Of a stretch of 64,000 nt of DNA, positions 45,889 to 56,570 are shown one piece after another. The position numbers and the translations under genes are program-made. The notes beneath the pieces are model-generated. The model saw nothing but the letters and a program-made list of their open reading frames with translations. It had not been told where the DNA came from and searched no databases. Location of the stretch: the NCBI RefSeq assembly GCF_900105595.1, contig NZ_LT629784.1:3038001-3102000 (forward strand). The letters are read 5' to 3'. This DNA is from Stappia sp. ES.058 (lineage in GTDB: Bacteria > Pseudomonadota > Alphaproteobacteria > Rhizobiales > Stappiaceae). Position 1 is the stretch's first letter. Each line of letters begins with the position of its first letter.

Positions 45889-46836
45889 ATGCTCGGATAT
45901 GCGACGCGGAGACTGCTGGCGCTCATCCCGACGCTGCTTGCCGCATCCATGCTCGTCTTCCTTTTCGTCCACCTGATCCCCGGCGATCCCGCCGCCGTCC
46001 TTTTGGGCGACACGGCGACCCCGGAAGAGGTCGACGCCCTGACGCGCGAAATGGGCCTCGATGCGCCCGTCTACTTCCAGTATCTCTACTGGCTCGGCAA
46101 CGTCATGCAGGGCGATCTCGGAACGTCGATCTTCTTCGGCGCACCCGTGCTCTCGGTGATCGCCGACGGCGCGGAAACCTCGATCCTGCTGGCCGTGATG
46201 ACGATGGTGTGGATCGTGATCCTCGGCGTTCCGATCGGCGTCGTCTCCGCCACGCGCCACGGCACCTGGGTCGATCAGGTCGCCTCCGGCGGCGCAATGC
46301 TCTTCGCCTCCGTGCCGACCTTCTGGCTCGGTCTCTACCTGATCCTGATCTTCTCGGTGAGCCTTGGCTGGCTGCCGTCCTCCGGCTATCCCTCGATCTC
46401 CGACGACGGCGGACTGGCGAACCTGCGCTACCTGCTCTTGCCGAGCTTCACGCTGGCCGCGCCCAACGCGGCGCTGATCATCCGTCTGGTGCGCGCCTCC
46501 ATGCTGGACGTGCAGCGCGAGGACCATGTGCGTACGGCCCGGGCCAAGGGCCTCGCCCCCTGGAAGGTCGCCACCAAGCACGTCTTCCGCAATGCGCTGA
46601 TCGCGGTCGCCGCCGCCTTCGGCTTCACCTTCGCGGCGCTGATCTCGGAAGCGGTGGTGACGGAAACGGTGTTCTCGCTGCCCGGCATCGGCCGGCTGGT
46701 GGTGCAGTCGATCCTGCGCCGCGACTATCCCGTCATCCAGGGCGTCATCCTGATCATCGTGGTCCTCTACATGGTCATCAATCTTCTCGTCGACCTGGCC
46801 TATGCATGGCTCGACCCAAGGGTATCGCTCAAATGA
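45889..46836 (+). CDS. dppB: Peptide ABC transporter permease (DppB type)
   Basis: 315 residues from MLGYATRRLLALIPTLLAASM, six membrane helices. GDLGTSIFFGAPVLSVI, EDHVRTARAKGLAPWKVATKHVFRNAL (the EAA loop contacting the ATPases) and VVTETVFSLPGIGRLVV are standard DppB features. The frame is open upstream to 45826, but that part lies at the hairpin and lacks similarity. Overlaps the next permease by ATGA. Confidence 0.92.
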   Translation: MLGYATRRLLALIPTLLAASMLVFLFVHLIPGDPAAVLLGDTATPEEVDALTREMGLDAPVYFQYLYWLGNVMQGDLGTSIFFGAPVLSVIADGAETSILLAVMTMVWIVILGVPIGVVSATRHGTWVDQVASGGAMLFASVPTFWLGLYLILIFSVSLGWLPSSGYPSISDDGGLANLRYLLLPSFTLAAPNAALIIRLVRASMLDVQREDHVRTARAKGLAPWKVATKHVFRNALIAVAAAFGFTFAALISEAVVTETVFSLPGIGRLVVQSILRRDYPVIQGVILIIVVLYMVINLLVDLAYAWLDPRVSLK

Positions 46837-47702
46837 CCCCCAACGCGACACTCCAGTTGTTCGCCACCGGCCGGCGGATCTTCCGCGGCCGCTGGCTCGC
46901 AACGCTTGGCCTCGCCTGGCTGATGCTCGTGGTTTTCGCCGCCGTCTTCGCGCCGCTGATCGTGCCGTTCGATCCGCTCGAGATCGATCCGGTGGCCCGC
47001 CTCACCGAACCGGGTGCCGCGCATTTCTTCGGCACCGACCACTTCGGCCGCGACACCTTCTCGCGCAGCATCTACGGCGCGCGCATGGCCATCGTCATCG
47101 GCATCGGCTCGGTGCTGGTCGCGCTGCTCGTCGGCGGCCTCACCGGCATGATTTCCGCCTATTTCACCAGGCTCGGGGCTTTCCTGATGCGCGTCGTCGA
47201 TGTGCTGATGGCCTTTCCGGCGCTGCTTCTGGCGCTGGTGCTCATGACGATCCTGGAACGCAGCGTGATGAACACGGTGATCGTGATCGGCATCGTCTAC
47301 GCAACGACGACGGCACGCATCCTCTTCGGCATGACCTTGAAACTCAAGAACGAGGTCTTCATCGACGCCGCCGTGTGTTCCGGCGCCGGTCATGCCAGCG
47401 TGCTCTTCCGCCACATCCTGCCGAACCTGATCTCGCCGCTGCTGGTCCAGGCGAGCTTCATCTTCGCCTTCGCCCAGCTCCAGGCCGCCGCCCTCGACTT
47501 CCTCGGCCTCGGCCTGCCGCCGGAGGTGCCGAGCTGGGGCAACATGCTGTCGGAATCGCGCATCTACGTCACCCGCGCGCCCTGGCTGCTGCTGTTTCCC
47601 GGCGCGCTGATCATCCTGTCCGTCTTTTCCATGAACCTCGTCGGCGATGCGCTGCGCGACAGCATCGACCCCAGGTTCAAGAACGACATCAAGGGGGTGT
47701 GA
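46833..47702 (+). CDS. dppC: Peptide ABC transporter permease (DppC type)
   Basis: 289 residues, six membrane helices. DppC hallmarks: GTDHFGRDTFSRSIYGARMAI, EAA-like FIDAAVCSGAGHASVLFRHILPNLISPLLVQ, and DFLGLGLPPEVPSWGNMLSE. ATG overlaps the dppB stop. The EAA loop carries Cys (AVCSGAG) where Ala-Arg-Ala is usual. Confidence 0.92.
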   Translation: MTPNATLQLFATGRRIFRGRWLATLGLAWLMLVVFAAVFAPLIVPFDPLEIDPVARLTEPGAAHFFGTDHFGRDTFSRSIYGARMAIVIGIGSVLVALLVGGLTGMISAYFTRLGAFLMRVVDVLMAFPALLLALVLMTILERSVMNTVIVIGIVYATTTARILFGMTLKLKNEVFIDAAVCSGAGHASVLFRHILPNLISPLLVQASFIFAFAQLQAAALDFLGLGLPPEVPSWGNMLSESRIYVTRAPWLLLFPGALIILSVFSMNLVGDALRDSIDPRFKNDIKGV

Positions 47703-47704
47703 CG

Positions 47705-48690
<986 letters not shown>

Positions 48691-48694
<4 letters not shown>

Positions 48695-49689
48695 CCGACG
48701 CCAACACCCCCCTCCTCAGGGTCCGCGACCTGAAGACCCACTTCACGCTGAAGTCCGGCGGTCTTTTCAGCGGCACGAAGAAAGTGCTGAAGGCCGTCGA
48801 CGGCGTCTCCTTCGATCTGGCCGCCGACGAGGTGCTGGGCATCGTCGGCGAGAGCGGCTGCGGCAAGTCCACCGTCGGGCGCACGCTGACCCGTCTGGAA
48901 GAGGCGACCGGCGGCACGGCCGAATTCGACGGGCGCGAAATGCTGTCGCTCACCCCCGCCGCCTTCCGGCCGCTGCGCCGCGAAATCCAGATGATCTTCC
49001 AGGACCCCTTCGCCTCGCTCAATCCGCGCCTGACCATCGAGCAGACGCTGGCCGAGCCGGTTCGCATCCACGGTCTGGAGACGACCCGCGAGGGCGTGCG
49101 TGAACGCATCGCCCGCACGCTCACCCAGGTCGGCCTCGACCCAAAGGTGATGACCCGCCACCCGCACGAGTTTTCCGGCGGACAGCGCCAACGCATCGGC
49201 ATCGCCCGGGTGATGATCGTCGAACCGAAGCTCGTCATCGCCGACGAGGCGGTTTCCGCGCTCGACGTCTCGATCCAGGCGCAGGTGCTGAACCTGATCA
49301 AGGACCTGCAGACCGAGAGCGGCATCTCGATGCTGTTCATCTCGCACGACCTCGGCGTCGTGCGCCATATCTGCGACCGCGTGGCGGTGATGTATCTCGG
49401 ACGGATCGTGGAAACCGCGCCGAAGGCGACGCTGTTTTCCGCGCCCTCGCACCCCTACACCAAGCTGCTGCTCGCCTCGATCCCGCGCATCCGCCCGGGC
49501 CGCGTGGCGGCCGAGGACCGGGGCGAGCCCGCCAGCGCCGCGGCCCCGCCGCCCGGCTGCCCGTTTCATCCGCGCTGCGGAATCGCAACCGACATCTGCC
49601 GCAGCGTGCGGCCTCTTCCGGTCGATCTCGGCAATGGACAATTCAGCGCCTGCCACCACGCCGGCAAACACCAAGGAGAGGCCGCGTGA
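48691..49689 (+). CDS. dppF: Peptide ABC transporter ATP-binding protein (DppF type)
   Basis: 332 residues. Walker A GESGCGKSTVGRTLTRL, Q-loop MIFQDPFASLNPRLTIEQ, signature FSGGQRQRIGIARVM, Walker B LVIADEAVSALDVSIQ, C-terminal GCPFHPRCGIATDIC. The LKTHFTLKSGGLFSGTKKVLKAVDGVSF start is typical of DppF. Its stop overlaps the GTG of the M81 peptidase, binding import to hydrolysis. Confidence 0.93.
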
Positions 49690-51173
49690 TGGCCGAGAAA
49701 AAACGCGTCTATGTCGGCTCCGTGGCAACGGAAACCAACACCTTCTCCCCGCTGCGCACTGACATGCAGGACTTCAAGGACAGCTTCTACGCCCCTCCCG
49801 GCGAGCATCCGGTGACGCCGACGCTGTGCAGTGCCGTGTTTCCGGTCGCCCGCGACCGCGCTCGCCAGTATGGCTGGGACGTGATCGAGGGAACCGCGGC
49901 CTGGGCGGAGCCCGGCGGCGTGGTCAACCGCGCCACCTGGGAAACCTTGCGCGACGCCATCCTGGCCGAGATCGAGGCGGCGCTGCCGCTGGACATCGTG
50001 CTGCTCGGCCTGCATGGCGCGATGATCGCGGAAAGCTGCGACGACTGCGAGGGCGAGCTGCTGGAGAAGGTCCGCCAGCTCGTCGGTCCCGGAACGGTGA
50101 TCGGCGCGACCTTCGATCCGCACAGCCACCTGTCGGCGCGCCGAACCGAAAACGCCGACCTCGTCGTCGTCTTCAAGGAGTTCCCGCACACCGATTTCGT
50201 GATCGCGGCCGAAAGCCTGGTGGATCTGGCCCATCGCGCCTCGACCGGTGCCATCGACCCGGAGATCTCGGTGTTCGACTGCCGGATGATCGAAATCTTT
50301 CCCACGAGCCGCGAGCCGATGCGCGGTTTCGTCGACAAGATGAAGGCGATGGAGGGACATGACGGCGTTCTGTCGGTTTCCGCGATCCACGGCTTCATGG
50401 CCGCCGACGTTGCCGATCTCGGCAGCAAGCTCGTCGTGGTCACCGACGGACAAAAGGCGAAGGGCGATGCCCTGGCGCGAAAGTTCGGCATGGAGCTGTT
50501 CTCCTACCGCGGGCGCACCCGCCCGGATTTCCTGACGCCGCAGCGCGCGCTGGAACTCGCCGAAACGCGCGAGGGCGCGCCCATCGTCGTGGCCGATGTC
50601 TGGGACAATCCCGGCGGCGGAGTGCCGGGCGATTCCACCATCATCCTGCGCGAGATGCTGAAGCGGAAGATGGAGAACGTGGCGCTTGCCTCAATCTGGG
50701 ATCCGATCGCGGTGCGCACCTGCATCTCCGCCGGCGAGGGCGCCGTGTTGCCGCTGCGCTTCGGCGGCAAGATGTCGGCCACCGCCGGCGATCCCGTCGA
50801 TGCCACCGTGCGGGTGCGCAAGGTGGTGCGCAACGCGGTGCAGAGCTTCGGCGAGAGCATCGTGCCGCTCGGCGACAGCGTCTGGATCAGCGTGGAGGGC
50901 GTCGACGTCATCCTCAACACGGTGCGCTCGCAGATCTTCAGCCCCGACGCCTTTTCCAACCTCGGCATCGACCCGGCCAAACGCAAGGTGCTGGTCGTGA
51001 AGTCGACCAACCATTTTCACGATGCCTTCTTGCCGGTGGCCTCGGACATTCTCTACGCTGCTGTCGATGGTCCCTACCCCAACGATCCCGCCACAAATCC
51101 CTACACCAAGCTGACGCGCGCCATCTGGCCGCGCGTGGAAGACCCGCACGCCCTCAAGGCGACGGGAAGCTGA
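49686..51173 (+). CDS. M81-family metallopeptidase (MlrC-like)
   Basis: 495 residues. N-terminal DUF1485/M81 domain: VGSVATETNTFSPLRTDMQDF, GLHGAMIAESCDDCEGELL, and ATFDPHSHLSARR, FKEFPHTDF providing candidate zinc-binding Asp/His; the MlrC C-terminal domain begins near WDNPGGGVPGDST. MlrC cleaves linearised microcystin, a D-amino-acid-containing peptide, and homologues sit with peptide importers. GTG start at 49686 has AAGGAG 7 bases upstream; an ATG follows immediately. Substrate here unknown. Confidence 0.87.
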   Translation: MMAEKKRVYVGSVATETNTFSPLRTDMQDFKDSFYAPPGEHPVTPTLCSAVFPVARDRARQYGWDVIEGTAAWAEPGGVVNRATWETLRDAILAEIEAALPLDIVLLGLHGAMIAESCDDCEGELLEKVRQLVGPGTVIGATFDPHSHLSARRTENADLVVVFKEFPHTDFVIAAESLVDLAHRASTGAIDPEISVFDCRMIEIFPTSREPMRGFVDKMKAMEGHDGVLSVSAIHGFMAADVADLGSKLVVVTDGQKAKGDALARKFGMELFSYRGRTRPDFLTPQRALELAETREGAPIVVADVWDNPGGGVPGDSTIILREMLKRKMENVALASIWDPIAVRTCISAGEGAVLPLRFGGKMSATAGDPVDATVRVRKVVRNAVQSFGESIVPLGDSVWISVEGVDVILNTVRSQIFSPDAFSNLGIDPAKRKVLVVKSTNHFHDAFLPVASDILYAAVDGPYPNDPATNPYTKLTRAIWPRVEDPHALKATGS

Positions 51174-51195
51174 CCTGCCAAAGGACGTGCCTGAC

Positions 51196-52254
51196 ATGAC
51201 CGCTTACGCCCCGGAAACCCCGGCTCTCGTCATCGACGAGCGCGTCGCCACGGCCAACATCGCCCGCTTCCAGGCCCATTGCGACGCGGCCGGGCTGGCG
51301 CTCAGACCGCACATCAAGACGCACAAGCTGCCGCATTTCGCCCGCGCGCAGATCGCGGCCGGCGCTTGCGGCATCACCGTGCAGAAGATTGGCGAGGCCG
51401 AGGTCATGGCCGATGCCGGCATTGCCGACATCCTGCTGACCTACAACATCCTCGGCGTCGACAAGCTGGCGCGGCTCGCCGCCGTCGCGCGCCGCGTCGA
51501 ACGGCTCGCCGTCGTCGCCGACAGCGCGGTAACGGTGGCCGGACTGGGGGAGGCGTTTTCGCGCGAAGACCGCCCGCTCACCGTGCTGGTCGAATGCGAC
51601 ACGGGCGCCGGGCGCTGCGGCGTGCAGACGCCGGAGGCAGCCGCCGGTCTCGCCACCACCATCGCGGCAACGGACGGGCTCGTCTTCGGCGGACTGATGA
51701 CCTATCCCGCCGCCGGCGGCAGCAAGGACGTCGAAAGCTTCATGCGCGCGGCGAAATCCCTGATCGAGACGGCCGGGATCGCCTGCCCGACGATCACCAG
51801 CGGCGGCTCGCCCGACATGTGGAAGGCGGGCGGGGAGACGATCGTCACCGAATATCGCGCCGGCACCTATATCTACAACGACCGCTCACTGGTCGCGGGC
51901 GGCGCGTGTTCGCTGGACGACTGCGCGCTGACGGTGGAGGCGACGGTGGTCAGCACGCCGACGCCGACGCGCGCCATCCTCGACGCCGGCTCCAAGGCGC
52001 TGTCGTCGGATCTTCTCGGCCTCACCGGCCACGGCACGATCCTCGGGCATCCGGATGCGGCCATCGTCGCGCTCAGCGAGGAACACGCCATCGTCCACAC
52101 CAAGCGCGAGAACGAGTTCGAAATCGGTCAACGCGTCTCAATCGTGCCGAACCACGCCTGCGTCGTGACCAACCTCTTCAACTTCGCCTGGCTGATAGGC
52201 GAGGACGGCATGATGCGCCGAACCGAAATCGCCGCGCGCGGCAAGTTGACCTGA
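51196..52254 (+). CDS. D-threonine aldolase / D-serine dehydratase-like PLP enzyme
   Basis: 352 residues, alanine-racemase-like fold type III. PLP lysine in LRPHIKTHKLPHFARAQIAAGACGITVQKIGEAEVM; TSGGSPDMW and RAGTYIYNDRSLVA contact the phosphate; the C-terminal metal pair is suggested by IVPNHACVV (His and Cys). Such enzymes cleave D-beta-hydroxy-amino acids or dehydrate D-serine. With the MlrC-like peptidase and RidA this suggests use of peptides containing D-amino acids. ATG at 51196 is preferred over GTG 51187, which is too close to AAAGGA. Confidence 0.83.
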   Translation: MTAYAPETPALVIDERVATANIARFQAHCDAAGLALRPHIKTHKLPHFARAQIAAGACGITVQKIGEAEVMADAGIADILLTYNILGVDKLARLAAVARRVERLAVVADSAVTVAGLGEAFSREDRPLTVLVECDTGAGRCGVQTPEAAAGLATTIAATDGLVFGGLMTYPAAGGSKDVESFMRAAKSLIETAGIACPTITSGGSPDMWKAGGETIVTEYRAGTYIYNDRSLVAGGACSLDDCALTVEATVVSTPTPTRAILDAGSKALSSDLLGLTGHGTILGHPDAAIVALSEEHAIVHTKRENEFEIGQRVSIVPNHACVVTNLFNFAWLIGEDGMMRRTEIAARGKLT

Positions 52255-52313
52255 GGCGGGAACGCTCCCCGAAAACAAACAAGGGTGGCGCCTGGCGCGT
52301 CATGAAACGCACC

Positions 52314-52570
52314 TAGGGTGTGGACCTATAAATGAGATTGCCATGGTTTGAGGCGGATTGCGTCTCGTCAAGGAGCGGAAGCGCAGGAAATACGGGTATT
52401 TTCAAGCCTTTCGCGACGAAGAGGAGGCGCATTCCGACCAAATCCGAAGGACAGGGAAATGGCTTCGCTTCGCATCGTCAGCGCGCTTGACCGGGCGCCC
52501 GGCCCGCCCTGCACGCAATTCATCGCCATTTTCCATGCCATGTCAGCCTCAATTATGGGTCCACACCCTA
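52314..52570. mobile_element. MITE-like element with about 23-bp terminal inverted repeats and TA duplication
   Basis: TAGGGTGTGGACC (52314-52326) is repeated inverted and perfect at 52558-52570. Including the next 10 bases the ends match at about 21 of 23 positions, and weaker similarity (ATGG region) continues inward. If the element starts at GGGTGTGG, TA is duplicated on both sides (52314-52315 and 52569-52570). These ends resemble IS5/IS427-group insertion sequences of Rhizobiales. The 230-bp interior holds no transposase. This element accounts for most of the gene-free 52255-52645; nothing else is seen there. Confidence 0.75.
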
Positions 52571-52645
52571 AGCTCCACCCTTGCCTCCCCCGGAGCCCGA
52601 ACCCGGCGTCCGCCATATCCGGAAGACGCCGCAATGCGGTCGCGC

Positions 52646-53470
52646 CTACAGCGCCAGATAGTCTTGGCGCAATTCGTCGTTTTCGAGCACTTCCTGCGCA
52701 GTGCCGTCGAAGACGATCTCGCCCATGTCGAGTATGAGCGCGCGATCGGCCAGATGAAGCGCGGCGATCGCGTTTTGCTCCACGATGATCGTGGTCATGC
52801 CCAGCCCCTTGATCTCCTCAAGCGTGCGCTCGATCTCCTGCACGATCACCGGCGCAAGGCCCTCGTAGGGCTCGTCGAGAAGCAACAGCTTTACGTCGCG
52901 CGCCAGCACACGGGCCAGCGCCAGCATCTGCTGCTCGCCACCCGACATGGTGGTGGCCTCCTGGTCCTTGCGCTCCGCAAGACGCGGAAACAGCTCGTAG
53001 ATGCGCTCGATGGACCAGCCCCGAGGTGGCGCGATCTGCGCAAGCTTCAGGTTTTCCTCGACCGTCAGCCCCTGAATGATCCGCCGATCCTCCGGAACGA
53101 GGCCGATGCCGTTTTGCGCCGCCTGATAGGCCTTCATCTCGTGCAGCGGCTTGTGGTCGAGCCACACCTCGCCATGCTTGACCTGCGGAGTGTCCACCCG
53201 CGAAATCGCGCGCAGCGTCGAGGTCTTGCCCGCGCCATTGCGTCCCAGAAGCGCGACGATCTCGCCCTCGCGCACGTTGAAGCTGACGCCCTGAACCACA
53301 TAGCTTTCGCCGTAGTAGGCGTGCAGGTCCCACACCGAAAAATAGGCGCGCTGACCACCCTGCCCCTTTTTCGGCGCCACTCCGGGCGCATGCCCCGACC
53401 ACATGTTCCCGGAACCGGAACCGCTCTCGGTGACGGCGGGCTTCGTGTCTGCCGGTGTCGTATCGTTCAT
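52646..53470 (-). CDS. livF: Branched-chain amino-acid-type ABC transporter ATPase (LivF) with N-terminal extension
   Basis: 274 residues, longer than the usual 235-240. The first 42 residues are a Gly/Ser/Thr/Pro-rich extension (MNDTTPADTKPAVTESGSGS) before the ABC core FSVWDLHAYYGESYVVQGVSF. Walker A GRNGAGKTSTLRAI, signature MSGGEQQMLALARVL, Walker B LLLLDEPYEGLAPVI. ATGA overlap with livG. Last gene of a LivK-H-M-G-F unit importing branched-chain amino acids, amides or urea. Confidence 0.92.
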   Translation of the reverse strand: MNDTTPADTKPAVTESGSGSGNMWSGHAPGVAPKKGQGGQRAYFSVWDLHAYYGESYVVQGVSFNVREGEIVALLGRNGAGKTSTLRAISRVDTPQVKHGEVWLDHKPLHEMKAYQAAQNGIGLVPEDRRIIQGLTVEENLKLAQIAPPRGWSIERIYELFPRLAERKDQEATTMSGGEQQMLALARVLARDVKLLLLDEPYEGLAPVIVQEIERTLEEIKGLGMTTIIVEQNAIAALHLADRALILDMGEIVFDGTAQEVLENDELRQDYLAL

Positions 53471-54222
53471 AGGTGCGCCCCTCCCAGATAGGCTTCCTGG
53501 ACCTTCGGGTTGCCTTTGATGTTTTCCGGCACATCCTCGACGATGACCGTGCCCTGTGCCAGCACCGAAATCTTGTCGGCAAGCGAAAACACCACATGCA
53601 TGTCGTGCTCGATGACCACCATGGTGATGCCGCGCTTGCCGATCTGCTTCAGCAGATCGATGGTGTTGTTGGTGTCGGCCCGCGCCATGCCGGCGGTGGG
53701 CTCGTCCAAAAGCAGCAGTTTCGGCTTCTGCACCAGACACATCGCAAGTTCCAGACGCCGCTTGTCGCCGCGCGACAACTGCCCGGCCACGTGATCCGCC
53801 TTGCCATCCATGCCGAGTTCGGCGAGCATCGTCATCGCCTCCTCGCGAATGTCGCCCTCGTCGCCGACGCTGATCCAGCCGTTGACCTTGAACGATCCGT
53901 CACGACGCGCGAAGGCCGGTATCATCACGTTTTCCAAGAGGTTCAGATCGGCGAAAATCTCCGGCGTCTGAAACACCCGGCTGACGCCGGTCTGGTTGAT
54001 CTCGTACGGCTGGATGCCCAGAAGCGATTTTCCGTCGAAGATCACCGTTCCGGTGTCGGGCTCGAGCCGTCCGACAAAACAGTTGAGAAGCGTCGATTTG
54101 CCGGCGCCGTTGGGACCGATGATGGCATGAATGCTGCCCTCCTCGATATCCAGATTGACGTCGTCCAGCGCCTTCAGGCCGCCGAATCGCTTGTTGACGC
54201 CCTTGACTTCAAGAATGCCCAT
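53467..54222 (-). CDS. livG: Branched-chain amino-acid-type ABC transporter ATPase (LivG)
   Basis: 251 residues. Walker [31 protein letters not shown] in place of the usual LSGG signature (LSRGDKRRLE is normal for the LivG subgroup linked to amide/urea-like systems), Walker [41 protein letters not shown] is typical LivG. 6 bp after livM. Confidence 0.92.
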   Translation of the reverse strand: MGILEVKGVNKRFGGLKALDDVNLDIEEGSIHAIIGPNGAGKSTLLNCFVGRLEPDTGTVIFDGKSLLGIQPYEINQTGVSRVFQTPEIFADLNLLENVMIPAFARRDGSFKVNGWISVGDEGDIREEAMTMLAELGMDGKADHVAGQLSRGDKRRLELAMCLVQKPKLLLLDEPTAGMARADTNNTIDLLKQIGKRGITMVVIEHDMHVVFSLADKISVLAQGTVIVEDVPENIKGNPKVQEAYLGGAHL

Positions 54223-54228
54223 GACGCC

Positions 54229-55440
54229 TCACTCCGCCGCCGACGGCGCGGAAGCCGTCGTTGAATTGTTCTTGTCTTCAGGCGGCTTGCGCTTGAACAG
54301 CCGGGCAATGCGCTGGCCGCCTTCCACGATCCCGCCCGGCAGGAAGATCACCACCAGCATGAATACGATACCAAGCGTCAAATGCCACCCCTTGCCGATG
54401 AACGGGTAAATGATCGCGACGACGAAATCTTCCATTCCGTCGGGCAGAAACGCAAACCAGTCGTGCAGAATGTTCTCGTTGATCTTGGAGAAGATGTTCT
54501 CGAAGTACTTGATCGCACCCGACCCCAGGATCGGCCCGATCAGGGTTCCCATCCCGCCGAGAATGGTCATCAGCACCACTTCACCGGAGGCCGTCCACTG
54601 CATGCGCTCCGCGCCGGCAAGCGGATCCATCGCCACCATCAACCCGCCGGCCAGCCCGGCGTACATGCCCGAGATCACGAAAGCCGCCAGCGTGTAGGGG
54701 CGAGGATTGAGGCCGGTGTAGAGCATGCGCTGCTGGTTCGACTTCACCGCCTTGAGCATCACGCCAAACGGTGAGCGAAAGATGCGGATCGACACGTAAA
54801 AGGCGACCAGCAGGATCGCGGCGCACAGGTAGTAGCCGGCGTTGAAGGTGAAGAGCCAGCCGCCCATCGAAATTTCGAAGCCATCCCGCATCGCGATGCC
54901 GAAGAAGTTGGTCATCGGGATTGACCCGTCGGCAGTCTGGCTGACGCCGAGAATACGCGGATCGCTGAGGGAAAGCTGCAGGCCGGTCTCGCCGTTGGTG
55001 ATCGGGGTCAGCACCGAATAGGCAAGCGAGAAGGACATCTGCGCGAAGGCGAGCGTCAGGATCGAGAAGTAGATGCCCGACCGGCGCAGCGATATGTAGC
55101 CGACAAGCAGCGAGAACAGGCCCGCGAAGATCACCGAGATGATGATCGCCGGCACCACGTTCATGGTCAGAAGCTTCATCATCCACACGCCGGCGTAGGA
55201 GCCGACGCCCAGAAAGGCGGCATGCCCGAACGACAGGTAGCCGGTCAGCCCGAACAGGATGTTGAAGCCGATTGCAAAGATCCCGAAGATCACGAAGCGC
55301 TGCATGAGGTCCGGATAGCCGGCGTTGAACTGGGCGAGATCGGATTCCACCGGGAAGGGGTTGAGAATGACCGGAGCCAGAATCGTGATCGCAATGACGA
55401 TCGCGAACAGCAGCGTGTCCCTCTTGTTCAGTCCGAGCAT
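54229..55440 (-). CDS. livM: Branched-chain amino-acid-type ABC permease (LivM)
   Basis: 403 residues with about ten membrane helices. [67 protein letters not shown] and [14 protein letters not shown] are family motifs. The C-terminal 30 residues ([21 protein letters not shown]) are a disordered tail. 4 bp after livH. Confidence 0.92.
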   Translation of the reverse strand: MLGLNKRDTLLFAIVIAITILAPVILNPFPVESDLAQFNAGYPDLMQRFVIFGIFAIGFNILFGLTGYLSFGHAAFLGVGSYAGVWMMKLLTMNVVPAIIISVIFAGLFSLLVGYISLRRSGIYFSILTLAFAQMSFSLAYSVLTPITNGETGLQLSLSDPRILGVSQTADGSIPMTNFFGIAMRDGFEISMGGWLFTFNAGYYLCAAILLVAFYVSIRIFRSPFGVMLKAVKSNQQRMLYTGLNPRPYTLAAFVISGMYAGLAGGLMVAMDPLAGAERMQWTASGEVVLMTILGGMGTLIGPILGSGAIKYFENIFSKINENILHDWFAFLPDGMEDFVVAIIYPFIGKGWHLTLGIVFMLVVIFLPGGIVEGGQRIARLFKRKPPEDKNNSTTASAPSAAE

Positions 55441-55444
55441 GACG

Positions 55445-56476
55445 TTATCCCTCCATCACGCCTTTGCGGCCGAGCAGGCCGCGGGGACGGATCAACAAGA
55501 TGATGATCGCCACCAGGTAAATGATGATCTGATTGATACCGGGCAGCAGGTTCACGACCTGCGACATGGAGGCAAAGGATTCCAGGATCCCGAGCAGGAA
55601 TCCGGCCGCGACGGCCCCCGTCAGCGACCCCATGCCGCCCACGACGACCACAACGAAGGACAGCACCAGGAAATCCATTCCCATGTGATAGTTGGGCGAA
55701 TTGATCGGCGCATACATGACGCCTGCCAGACCGGCGACACAGGCAGCGATGGCGAACATGATGGTGAAGCGCTTGTCGATGTTGATGCCCAGAAGACCGA
55801 CGGTCTCCCGGTCCGCCATGCCCGCGCGCACGACCATGCCGAAGGTGGTGTATTGCAGGAACGCAAACACCCCGCCGATGATCAGTGCCGCGAAGGCGAA
55901 ATACACAAGCCGCCAGTAGGGATAGATGATTGTCCCCGCCTCCATGCCGACCAATGCCCCGAAGTCGAAACTGCCGATGAACGCATCCGGCGCCGGCGTG
56001 GGGATCGGATTTGCACCGAAGAAGTACTTGATGATTTCCTGCAGGACGATGGCAAGGCCGAAGGTGACCAGGATCTGGTCCGCGTGCGGGCGCTTGTAGA
56101 AATGCTTGATCAGCCCACGCTCCATCGTAAACCCGACCGCGATCATCACCGGGATCGAAAACACGATCGCGAGCGGCACCGACCATTCGATCATTGCCCC
56201 GCCGATATCGGGCCCGAACCAGGTCTCCACAAAAGGCGTCTTCACCTTGAGCGGATTGCCCAGGAAATCGGTGCGTGTCGGGTCGATGGTTTCCGAGGAG
56301 AGCCGCAGGATCTCGTTCAGGGTGACCGCGCAAAACGCACCGAGCATGAACAGCGCGCCATGTGCGAAATTGACGACCCCGAGAGTGCCGAAGATCAGCG
56401 TGAGCCCAAGCGCGATCAGCGCATAGGCACTGCCCTTGTCCAGTCCGTTCAGGACCTGCAGGATTATGGCGTCCAT
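55445..56476 (-). CDS. livH: Branched-chain amino-acid-type ABC permease (LivH)
   Basis: 343 residues, eight or more membrane helices. [39 protein letters not shown] is the LivH signature; [24 protein letters not shown] is the cytoplasmic coupling loop. It has a long extracytoplasmic insertion (about residues 57-95, [20 protein letters not shown]) seen in the FmdD/UrtB-like subgroup. Preceded by a hairpin after livK. Confidence 0.92.
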   Translation of the reverse strand: MDAIILQVLNGLDKGSAYALIALGLTLIFGTLGVVNFAHGALFMLGAFCAVTLNEILRLSSETIDPTRTDFLGNPLKVKTPFVETWFGPDIGGAMIEWSVPLAIVFSIPVMIAVGFTMERGLIKHFYKRPHADQILVTFGLAIVLQEIIKYFFGANPIPTPAPDAFIGSFDFGALVGMEAGTIIYPYWRLVYFAFAALIIGGVFAFLQYTTFGMVVRAGMADRETVGLLGINIDKRFTIMFAIAACVAGLAGVMYAPINSPNYHMGMDFLVLSFVVVVVGGMGSLTGAVAAGFLLGILESFASMSQVVNLLPGINQIIIYLVAIIILLIRPRGLLGRKGVMEG

Positions 56477-56519
56477 TGTTGTTTCCGTTTTGGCGAAGCA
56501 GCCTGAAAAGACGAGGGAA

Positions 56520-56544
56520 CCGGCTGCGCAACACGCGCAGCCGG
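56520..56544 (-). terminator. Stem-loop between livK and livH
   Basis: Perfect 10-bp stem CCGGCTGCGC (56520-56529) with GCGCAGCCGG (56535-56544), loop AACAC, 26 bp after the livK stop. No T-run follows on the minus strand, so mRNA stabilisation or partial attenuation is favoured. Confidence 0.6.
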
Positions 56545-56570
56545 CAAGTCATTCGACGTCATCCGTGCAA

